This document shows positions 7,801 to 11,000 of a stretch of DNA of 11,000 bases, piece by piece (position 1 is the stretch's first letter; the number at the start of each line of letters is the position of its first letter). Source of the stretch: Cristatella mucedo (taxonomy: Eukaryota; Bryozoa; Phylactolaemata; Cristatellidae); assembly GCA_009760855.2 (NCBI GenBank), contig WPIO01000080.1, positions 929,001 through 940,000 of the forward strand, in the 5' to 3' direction. The translations under genes and the position numbers were made by a program. The notes beneath the pieces were generated by a model, which saw only the letters and a list, made by a program, of their open reading frames with translations, ran no database searches and was not told the DNA's origin.

Positions 7801-10800
7801 ATATATAGCAAGTAAGCTGCTGCTGCTGCAGCAGCAGCAGCAGCACTCACGCAGCTTCTCGGCAGAGGTAGGTAGGTAGGTAGGTAGTTAGGTAGGTAGG
7901 TAGGTAGGTAGGTAGGTAGTTCCTGATTGCCAAATACAGCTGACTTGATACAGACACAGCTGGACATCCATATTAATCCAGCCGGAATTAAAAATGCCTA
8001 TGTAATAATAATAATACTAAAAACAATCACTGGCCGTTTGTATAGCATCCTATGCGAGAACCGAATCTCTATCGACGGCCATGGTTAGTTCATCCATCCA
8101 TCCATCAGGTACCGTCCATCAAGGTAGCGACGTCGTGCACGTTATCATGCTGAGACAAGAGCAGACAAGACCAAACGAGCATTGCGCCGAGGCCGGCACG
8201 CCAAGCATGCCGGCACGCTAGCAGGCACACTCGCTGCATACATGCACCGGCGCATTTCAGCGCACAAGCGCTCTCGACTCGACTGGCTCGTGAGATGCGG
8301 CTCGAGCACGAGGCAGTGGTAAGCTCAAGGTCAAGGCTTCAAGTCATGCTCGAATAGCCGTGACATTGGCAGCCCACGTCTCAGGCGACTGGACGAAGGC
8401 AACTTGATCGGGCATCTCGCCTCGAGGCGAGATGCCATTTTTCGGCGGCAGCCGGATGTCCCCCTCTCCCACCGCCTGCCCGCACAGCAGGCAGCTGCAG
8501 CCTTCGGTCGGTGGCCGAGCATTTTGCAGATGCCGACCTCGACCTCGAACCCACCTTGGCGGCTGTGAGACGGTGGCCGAGCAGAGAGTAGGTGGCAAAG
8601 GTCAGTATGGATATGACGACTGGCGTGATCGCCCACAGGTAGACGCAGACAGCATCGAGGTACTTGAGTCCGCGCAGACTCTGCAGCTCGGCACCGCGAA
8701 GCTCGTCGACGCGCCGCCGGAAGTGCGGCTCCCAGGCGAGCATTTTCACGCTGCGTATGCCGTGCAGCAGCTCCGTCATGATCTGCGGCGAGCGAGCGAA
8801 GCGCTCACGGGCGTGCGCAAGCTCGCTGTGCATGCTGTCCGGCATGCATGAGTGCCGGACAGCATGCACAGTGGAGGTCCGCGTCCGGACGCCGCGTCGA
8901 TCGGCGCCGATCGGCGATCGCTAGCCTCAAATGCTTCCCTCGATGGCGGTGGCAGCTGCCATATTGGCTTGCCGAGCCTGACCTTCACGCGGCCGTCCTT
9001 CTCCTTCATCAAGGTCGTGCTAAGATGGCCAATCTTGACGGCGATCCACCTGCGCAGGACAGACAGACATATGCGCAAAGGCGACTGCTTTTCCTTGAGC
9101 GCCGGCAGAGATCACCTCCTCAGCCTCGGCCTCAGGTAGGAGATGCCTATCGAGCTGAGCTTTGACAGCAGGGTCACGAGTGAGGTCACGAGTGAGGTCA
9201 CGAGTGAGCATCAGAGCTCGCTTTGCAGCTGAAGCAGCAGCAGCAGCAGCTGCTGCTGCGGCTGCTCGAAGGCCTTGCCCTTCGGTCAGGTCAGCCAAGG
9301 GGAAGCAGCAGTGAGGCAGCAGGCCGTTCCGAGGGGGCAGAGCCAGGCGGCTTGCCTCTGTAGTCTCCAGCAGCCAAGCCAAAGAGAGCTCCACAGAGCA
9401 TGCGAATCTCGCACGAGGTGGAAGGAAAAAGCACACAACGGCACACGCGAATGCAAGATGGCGCGTCTCGTGCCCAATCGCCACCCACCTATTGATCGGC
9501 ACAAGGAGCACTGCGAATGCCAGGCCGGCCATCGAGGCGATGCCCAGCTGCGCATAGAGCAGGTAGAGCGAGACGCCGACCTGCAGCGGCATGGCCCAGA
9601 GCTGGTGAAAGCTCGAGCAGAAGTTCACCACTCGGTCGGCGTCGGAGCTCATGAAGTTGACCAGCTCGCCGGCGGTGAAGCGCGCAGCACGAGCGGCCGG
9701 CGCAGCGAGCACGCGGGCGTAGACGGCCGACACGAGCGCAGCACGCACTCGCAGACCGACCACGCCGACGCCGTAGTCAAAGTGCGCGGCCAGCAGCGCC
9801 TGCGCGAGCGTTGACGCAAACAGTCCGGCAGCGCACAGCGCTCCGTCCGAGGCCGGCGAGCCGCCGTCCTCGGCGAACGTCACGAGGCCGCCGAGCAGCA
9901 GCGGCCCGCCGAAGCCGGCCGCGTCGGACAGGAGCTTGAGCGCGCCGACCGCAAAGTACTGTCCACCGAACGACGAGTGCATGGCGCGCAGCAGGCTGGG
10001 CGGCAGCGGCCGGAAGTCGCCACCGTCGCGGGAAGTCGCCGTCGGCTCGGTCGACGCGCGCAGCCTCGAGGCGAACAGGCTGGACACGTGGGCGGCGCTC
10101 AGATGCTCAGGGAGGCGAAACGTGTCGGCCGCCGAGCGAAGTGCGCCGCCGAAGCCGGCTCGAACCAGCGGGTTCGCCCAGAGGAAGAGGAGGCACGAGA
10201 GCGGACCGCTGCGGCAGCCACTGCCGCCGCTGTCACCGCCCACGACGACCCTGTCGTCGTGCGACAGCTCCACCCGGACCGCGGCCGACGGCGCGTTCGT
10301 CCGACGTCCGTCCGCCAGCAAGGGCGTCCTCTCGTCGGCCAGCTCGTTCGCGCCGCCGCCGCCGGCCGCGACGGTGGCTGCACCGCCGTCGTTGATCGCC
10401 TCGACTCGCGGCGGTGGCGGCCGCAGGTCGCCGGCCGACGGAATCAGAGACGTGACGAACAGGACGTGCAGGAACGCGGCGGCGAACGACAGAAAGTAGG
10501 CGGCGTCGACGAGCCACGGGCTCGCTGCCAGCGGCAGGCGCGCGACGAACGCGCTCCGCAGCCGCGCGGCGTCGACGAGCAGCCGCAGAGCGTAGGCGGC
10601 CAGCACGACGGCGTGGCAGCGAAGCAGTCGAGGCAGCGCTCGCAGAGTGGCCGTCAGGTAGACGCACAGCAGCGACCAGGCGGCCGTCGCCGCGACCGCT
10701 TGCGCGTACGCGATGTAGGCCGCGCGCCGCCGGCTCGCCAGATCGCACGCTAGCCCGGCCAGCTCGACCAGCAGCAGGGCGACGACGACGGCGCGGCGGA

Positions 10801-11000
10801 AGCGAACGATCGGGCCGCACGGACAGCAGCAGCCGCCGCCGGGCGGCGGCGGCGGCCCGCAGAGCGAAGGCCGGAGGCGAAGGGCGAGCGCGTACGCGCC
10901 GCAGACGACTAGCAGCGGCGCGTAGAGCGCCGTCGACAGGATGCGAGCGAAGCACGGCGCCAGGTCGTTGCCGCCGCCGGACAGCAGCGGCAGGCTGCCG
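1228..11000 (-). CDS. ABCC10: ABCC10/MRP7-like ABC transporter, eight exons, both ends outside window
   Basis: Minus-strand spliced gene. Joining 9489-11000, 8983-9049, 8555-8782, 4205-4451, 3771-3904, 2067-2378, 1581-1679 and 1228-1417 gives one uninterrupted frame of about 929 residues. Every junction is GT-AG and in matching phase. Order of domains: TMD0, L0 linker, TMD1, NBD1. The stretch FPWVINGLMEAWVSLKRVQ in TMD1, LKYLDAVCVYLWAITPVVIS, and the NBD1 motifs resemble vertebrate ABCC10 more than other ABCC members as I recall them. ABCC10 family proteins are membrane exporters of lipophilic and conjugated anions that hydrolyse ATP; human ABCC10 is about 1,490 residues, so roughly a third (TMD2 and NBD2) is missing off the low-coordinate end. 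The start codon probably lies just beyond base 11000, because the first visible residues already align near residue 15 of the human protein. No promoter or terminator is inside the window. Orthology is judged from memory, not from a search. Confidence 0.88.
1418..1580 (-). other. Intron 7 of ABCC10
   Basis: 163 bp, GT at 1580-1579, AG at 1419-1418, the shortest intron here. It is GC-rich and contains a 16-bp perfect palindrome at 1476-1491. Confidence 0.85.
1476..1491. repeat. 16-bp perfect palindrome in intron 7
   Basis: CCGCTGCCGGCAGCGG is its own reverse complement. Allowing one G-T pair, the pairing extends to 12 bp per arm (1472-1495). Confidence 0.9.
1581..1679 (-). CDS. ABCC10: ABCC10 exon G: NBD1 signature motif
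   Basis: 33 codons, phase 0 at both ends. Acceptor CTCCTGCGCAG/ATTCTT (AG at 1681-1680); donor TATCAG/GTGAAG (GT at 1580-1579). It reads ILPEGDASPVGENGS then MLSGGQRARVALARAAYQ: the D-x-x-x-VGE-x-G segment and a perfect ABC signature LSGGQ followed by the RARVALARA helix. This residue set contacts the gamma phosphate of ATP bound at the opposite nucleotide-binding domain. The following intron is only 163 bp. Confidence 0.93.
1765..1839. repeat. 16-bp direct repeat, 59-bp spacing
   Basis: GCATGCGCAAACACTG occurs at 1765-1780 and 1824-1839 in intron 6. Flanking sequence is weakly similar (CG-rich), suggesting an old 59-bp tandem duplication. Confidence 0.8.
1899..1911. repeat. G13 homopolymer
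   Basis: Thirteen consecutive G residues on the plus strand, i.e. poly-C in the gene's transcript, within intron 6. Length may be an assembly estimate. Confidence 0.9.
2067..2378 (-). CDS. ABCC10: ABCC10 exon F: NBD1 Walker A and Q-loop
   Basis: 104 codons, phase 0 to phase 0. Acceptor CGCGCTGCAG/GGCAGC (AG at 2380-2379); donor TTCAAG/GTCAGC (GT at 2066-2065). It begins GSLVGVIGAVGCGKSSLLAA, a canonical Walker A (GxxGxGKS), followed by AIAGEM. The Q-loop is MAVVPQTAWLQ and is followed by GSVRSNVLFGRSF and YDEVVHACALVDDFK, all standard for ABCC NBD1. Between Walker A and the Q-loop about 20 residues more than I recall in human ABCC10 are present, rich in Arg, Pro, Asp and His. A shorter splice form removing them is not evident. 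The acceptor was chosen over a CCGCAG farther upstream because it places GSLVG directly after the exon E strand. Confidence 0.9.
2449..2594. repeat. Polypurine tract, GAAGGAAGGAT-type units
   Basis: About 145 bp nearly free of pyrimidines except regular T in GGATGAA units (GGATGAAGGAAGGATGAAGG near 2527-2546). On the sense strand it is a TC-rich tract upstream of the exon F acceptor. Confidence 0.95.
3081..3120. repeat. Inverted repeat enclosing TTAGGGTTA
   Basis: CGCAGACG (3081-3088) and CGTCTGCG (3113-3120) are exact reverse complements with a 24-base spacer containing GGTTAGGGTTA. CCAAT (3055-3059) and ATTGG (3129-3133) flank the pair in inverted orientation. This could be a worn mobile-element end or chance. 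Confidence 0.5.
3771..3904 (-). CDS. ABCC10: ABCC10 exon E: first strands of NBD1
   Basis: 134 nt: two bases complete a split Gly codon from exon D, then 44 codons. Acceptor CCGGCTGCAG/GTGACTGC (AG at 3906-3905); donor GATG/GTAGGC (GT at 3770-3769). AVAMTHASFSW supplies the NBD1 opening strand and the aromatic A-loop position (Phe/Trp) that stacks on adenine. A Gly/Ser/Asp/Glu-rich insert follows, then PFQLSDISLCVPM, the strand leading to Walker A. In human ABCC10 this region reads FSW-D-P then a strand ending KKGMLVG, and the same join is recovered here (VPM then GSLVG in exon F). The acidic insert (about residues 13-31 of the exon) varies between species. Confidence 0.87.
3905..4204 (-). 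other. Intron 4 of ABCC10
   Basis: 300 bp, GT at 4204-4203, AG at 3906-3905. GC-rich, with an 11-bp triplicate immediately after the 5' splice site (4167-4199) and GCN-rich imperfect repeats near 4090-4130. No coding similarity is seen in any frame. Confidence 0.85.
4167..4199. repeat. Three 11-bp tandem units beside the exon D donor
   Basis: CCCGGGCAGCG at 4167, the same at 4178, and CCTGGGCAGCG at 4189. The array lies at intron positions about +6 to +38 on the sense strand. Confidence 0.9.
4205..4451 (-). CDS. ABCC10: ABCC10 exon D: last TMD1 helix and linker to NBD1
   Basis: Acceptor CCGGTGCCTAG/GTATTC (AG at 4453-4452), preceded by a CT-microsatellite pyrimidine tract. The donor is GACG/GTAAGC (GT at 4204-4203), one of the strongest in the gene. 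82 codons plus one base. It begins VFTSLSLFNMLIVPLNAFPW and continues VINGLMEAWVSLKRVQAF, the final TMD1 helix and the helix leading to NBD1. The FPWVINGL segment distinguishes ABCC10 from ABCC1/2/3-type proteins. The last 40 residues are an acidic then Ser/Pro/His-rich linker with no visible match and are the least certain coding part. Phase 1 at the donor agrees exactly with exon E, which supports this boundary. Confidence 0.9.
4461..4497 (-). promoter_or_regulatory. CT-microsatellite pyrimidine tract of exon D 3' splice site
   Basis: Plus-strand GGAGAGAGAGAGAGAAGAG reads CTCTTCTCTCTCTCTCTCC in the transcript, immediately upstream of CGGTGCCTAG. It is the only pyrimidine-rich stretch next to this acceptor, so it probably serves as the polypyrimidine tract. 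Confidence 0.65.
4760..4902. repeat. (GA)n followed by (GACA)n microsatellite
   Basis: Pure GA from about 4766 to 4817, then GACAGACAGACAGA-type units to about 4868, then irregular GAGA/GATA. Same composition as the intron 8 array. Confidence 0.97.
4935..5475 (-). mobile_element. 5'-truncated non-LTR retrotransposon (LINE) end, copy A
   Basis: Minus-strand translation from 5475 gives a reverse-transcriptase ORF C-terminal tail: LTHKARHGLAPSYLAELLHQ, then LRLKTVGDRRFSSAGPRLWN then SLPQFL. These are the HGLAPxYLxELL and RLKTxGDRxFSxAGPRLWNSLP motifs common at the end of CR1/L2/Jockey-type LINE proteins. Only about the last 100 residues are present; a stop lies just upstream of 5475. The 3' end has a three-unit ATGTA tail at 4935-4950 (TACAT on the element strand). 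It was inserted in the same orientation as the host gene. The clade is not resolved. Confidence 0.85.
5476..6507. other. AT-rich intronic sequence, nothing recognised
   Basis: Contains only short open frames in several directions, such as a 108-codon plus-strand frame at 5789-6115 and a minus-strand frame at 5462-5773, with no recognisable motif. Much more AT-rich than the exons. It could be an old, unrecognisable transposon body. Confidence 0.5.
6508..6570. repeat. 31/32-bp tandem duplication
   Basis: The unit GGATTTTAGGTTGATTGGAG (start of copy 1, 6508-6538) is repeated with changes at 6539-6570. Both copies end in GAGGCACA-[GT]-CTAAA. Confidence 0.8.
6755..7282 (-). mobile_element. 5'-truncated LINE end with 3' UTR, copy B
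   Basis: On the minus strand, RIDFKVSSLIFRPLHSLAPV then YLIDLLPHL (from about 7281) is followed by LESFGDHPFVVCSQSLELTS then DLRHDIP. Then comes a TGA at 7050-7048, and in the shifted frame DLTIFKKKLKTYLFLTAF down to about 6985. These match the final part of LINE reverse-transcriptase ORFs (RIDFKVLLLxxKxLxxLAPxYLxDLL, LKSFGDxxF, xFKxxLKTYLF), with one frameshift and substituted motif residues, so it is dead. The element's 3' UTR ends in GCGCTTTATCAAATGTA and an imperfect TTATTGTTG tail at about 6758-6776. Same orientation as the host gene. Confidence 0.85.
7283..7455. repeat. Minisatellite, about seven 25-bp units
   Basis: The core TCGAGAGGTCNGTNGAGAG recurs with the TCGAGA start at 7285, 7310, 7335, 7360, 7382, 7407 and 7432: spacing 25, 25, 25, 22, 25, 25. 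The later units are more diverged. It abuts the 5' end of LINE copy B. Confidence 0.93.
7535..7608 (-). mobile_element. Solo LINE 3' end of the copy B family
   Basis: From CATTTGATAAAGCGCCCTC (7551) to about 7608 the sequence matches 6776-6832 with a handful of substitutions. It carries its own (AAT)n tail at 7537-7549. No reverse-transcriptase sequence is seen upstream, so it is a severely truncated insertion or a short non-autonomous element sharing the LINE tail. Confidence 0.8.
7816..7844. repeat. (CTG)n(CAG)n palindromic microsatellite
   Basis: GCTGCTGCTGCTG runs directly into CAGCAGCAGCAGCAGC, giving a 24-bp perfect palindrome centred on CTGCAG. Confidence 0.95.
7867..7920. repeat. (GGTA)n microsatellite
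   Basis: About thirteen GGTA units with TAGT interruptions near 7887 and at the end. Confidence 0.97.
8003..8087 (-). mobile_element. Possible third (ATT)n-tailed retroelement end
   Basis: TAATAATAATAAT at 8003-8015 adjoins a GC-balanced segment with partial inverted repeats (GGCCGT at 8032-8037 with ACGGCC at 8075-8080; ATAG with CTAT inside). The layout, with the tail on the low-coordinate side, matches the two copy-B-type elements, but the body is different and no family is recognised. Confidence 0.4.
8091..8107. repeat. (CATC)4 microsatellite
   Basis: Four CATC units followed by A; minor. Confidence 0.9.
8411..8436. repeat. 26-bp perfect palindrome, intron 3
   Basis: The half-site GGCATCTCGCCTC (8411-8423) is followed without spacer by its reverse complement (8424-8436). 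It starts about 118 bp after the exon C donor. Confidence 0.95.
8555..8782 (-). CDS. ABCC10: ABCC10 exon C: TMD1 coupling loop and transmembrane helices
   Basis: 76 codons, phase 0 at both ends. Acceptor CGCCGCAG/ATCATG (AG at 8784-8783); donor AAG/GTGGGT (GT at 8554-8553). It opens with IMTELLHGIRSVKMLAWEPHF, the ABCC hallmark in which a T/N-E-x-L-x-GIR-x-K-x-x-x-WE segment forms the intracellular coupling helix that contacts the nucleotide-binding domain. It continues with YLDAVCVYLWAITPVVISIL and TFATYSLLGHRLTAAK, two TMD1 membrane segments. The ABCC10 human equivalent has the same lengths without gaps. The exon lies 4.1 kb from the next one because of the repeat-filled intron 3. Confidence 0.93.
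8826..8871. repeat. Perfect hairpin, 19-bp arms and 8-base loop
   Basis: CTGTGCATGCTGTCCGGCA (8826-8844) and TGCCGGACAGCATGCACAG (8853-8871) are exact reverse complements with TGCATGAG between them. It lies in the 200-bp intron 2. Confidence 0.97.
8881..8913. repeat. Two adjacent perfect palindromes (12 and 16 bp)
   Basis: GCGTCCGGACGC (8881-8892) and CGATCGGCGCCGATCG (8898-8913) are each self-complementary, ten bases or less from the preceding hairpin. Confidence 0.93.
8983..9049 (-). CDS. ABCC10: ABCC10 exon B: TMD1 intracellular loop
   Basis: A 67-nt exon too short to find by frame length alone. The acceptor is TGTCCTGCGCAG (AG at 9051-9050) and the donor is AAG/GTCAGG (GT at 8982-8981). 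One base completes the split Arg codon from exon A; then 22 codons read WIAVKIGHLSTTLMKEKDGRVK. This matches the ABCC10 loop following VPVNK, where the family has M-x-x-KD-x-RVK before the coupling segment. It exits in phase 0, which agrees with the next exon. The phase fit and the KEKDGRVK motif make the call firm despite the small size. Confidence 0.87.
9172..9207. repeat. Three exact 12-bp tandem units
   Basis: GGTCACGAGTGA is repeated at 9172, 9184 and 9196 with no changes, within intron 1. Exact identity suggests a recent expansion. Confidence 0.95.
9232..9269. repeat. (CAG)n(CTG)n palindromic microsatellite in intron 1
   Basis: GCAGCAGCAG followed by CTGCTGCTGC forms a 20-bp perfect palindrome at 9240-9259, with extra CAG on the left and GGCTGC on the right. 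It has the same trinucleotide with the opposite arm order to the one at 7816-7844. Confidence 0.93.
9489..11000 (-). CDS. ABCC10: ABCC10 exon A: TMD0, L0 linker and first half of TMD1 (5' partial)
   Basis: This exon is open to the window edge in the frame whose last whole codon is at 9491-9493. Window residues 1-180 (codons from 10999) are hydrophobic and form TMD0; CFARILSTALYAPLLVVCGA is the first helix and matches the human ABCC10 N-terminus. Residues about 190-270 are a low-complexity Gly/Pro/Ala/Asp linker with a dileucine-type DERTPLL. Then PLSCLLFLWANPLVRAGF begins the ABCC core, followed by FRLPEHL and the TMD1 helices (FGGPLLLGGLVTFAEDGG, GELVNFMSSDADRVVNF, LLYAQLGIASMAGLAFAVLL). The exon ends in phase 2 inside an Arg codon at AATAG/GTGGGT (donor GT at 9488-9487). 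An open frame starts at a GTG at 10606, but it is not the real start: coding similarity continues upstream of it. The frame also runs on through intron 1, which has no stop in this frame. Confidence 0.88.

Larger units (their letters stand above)
4452..8554 (-). other. Intron 3 of ABCC10, 4.1-kb repeat-rich intron
   Basis: GT at 8554-8553, AG at 4453-4452. Large compared with the other internal introns (163-1392 bp). Its growth is explained by insertions listed separately: GA/GACA arrays, two LINE ends, a minisatellite, short retroelement tails and microsatellites. The stretch 4498-4759 is GC-rich with a short CGG run and no recognised element. 6571-6754, 7609-7815 and 8108-8410 hold nothing I recognise, except short repeats of GCCGGCACGC at 8192 and 8209. 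Confidence 0.85.
8783..8982 (-). other. Intron 2 of ABCC10, palindrome-rich
   Basis: 200 bp, GT at 8982-8981 and AG at 8784-8783. It contains three perfect inverted repeats within about 90 bp: a hairpin with 19-bp arms (8826-8871) and palindromes of 12 bp (8881-8892) and 16 bp (8898-8913). The hairpin ends about 42 bp upstream of the 3' splice site on the sense strand. Confidence 0.85.
9050..9488 (-). other. Intron 1 of ABCC10
   Basis: 439 bp, GT at 9488-9487, AG at 9051-9050. It contains a CAG/CTG palindromic microsatellite (9232-9269) and a three-copy 12-bp tandem repeat (9172-9207). It has no in-frame stop when read on from exon A, but its length (3n+1) throws exon B out of frame, where a stop is met at 9020-9022. 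Confidence 0.85.

Noticed and set aside
8826-8871. Interpretation of the hairpin as a pre-microRNA or mirtron
   Set aside because: At 46 nt in total it is shorter than usual precursors, it has no bulges, and its ends do not coincide with splice sites. Kept only as a structural observation.
9020-10606. A single 528-codon gene starting at the GTG at 10606
   Set aside because: Transporter similarity continues upstream of 10606 without a stop, and the part below 9489 is intron. The next coding block needs a GT-AG splice.
10233-10955. Arg/Ala-rich 240-codon minus-strand frame and the long plus-strand frames at 9936-10753
   Set aside because: Shadows of the GC-rich exon A in other frames; composition is typical of out-of-frame GC-rich sequence.

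Overview
The window is a piece of a metazoan nuclear genome, most likely a marine or other aquatic invertebrate. It holds eight intron-split coding blocks with GT-AG splice sites. Several introns are full of microsatellites and of 5'-truncated LINE retrotransposon ends, whose tails carry the AAGCGC/GCGCTTT motif seen in many invertebrate and fish genomes. Exons are very GC-rich, while the middle of the largest intron is AT-rich. The species or phylum cannot be fixed from this sequence.

The only gene supported is on the minus strand: an ABCC-family (MRP) full ABC transporter that matches ABCC10/MRP7 best. Eight exons can be placed (5' to 3' in the gene: 9489-11000, 8983-9049, 8555-8782, 4205-4451, 3771-3904, 2067-2378, 1581-1679, 1228-1417). 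Their phases join without a break and give about 929 residues: most of TMD0, the L0 linker, all of TMD1 and all of NBD1. About ten N-terminal residues appear to lie beyond base 11000. TMD2 and NBD2 must lie before base 1. No frameshift or stop was found in the exons, so the gene looks intact.

All remaining sequence is intronic. Intron 8 (1-1227) holds a roughly 570-bp GA array and a tRNA-like element. Intron 5 (2379-3770) has a polypurine tract. Intron 3 (4452-8554, 4.1 kb) is the repeat sink: GA/GACA arrays, two LINE 3' fragments in the gene's orientation, a 25-bp minisatellite starting at the 5' edge of the second LINE, further (AAT)n-tailed retroelement ends, a TAGG array and a CTG/CAG palindrome. 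Unusually long perfect palindromes occur in the GC-rich introns: 26 bp at 8411-8436, 19-bp arms at 8826-8871, and shorter ones elsewhere.

No prokaryotic operon, CRISPR array, toxin gene or endogenous virus was seen. I found no convincing new multi-gene system. The observations most worth checking are the perfect hairpins, the NBD1 insertion, a lysosomal-type dileucine signal in the transporter, and the tRNA-like element.
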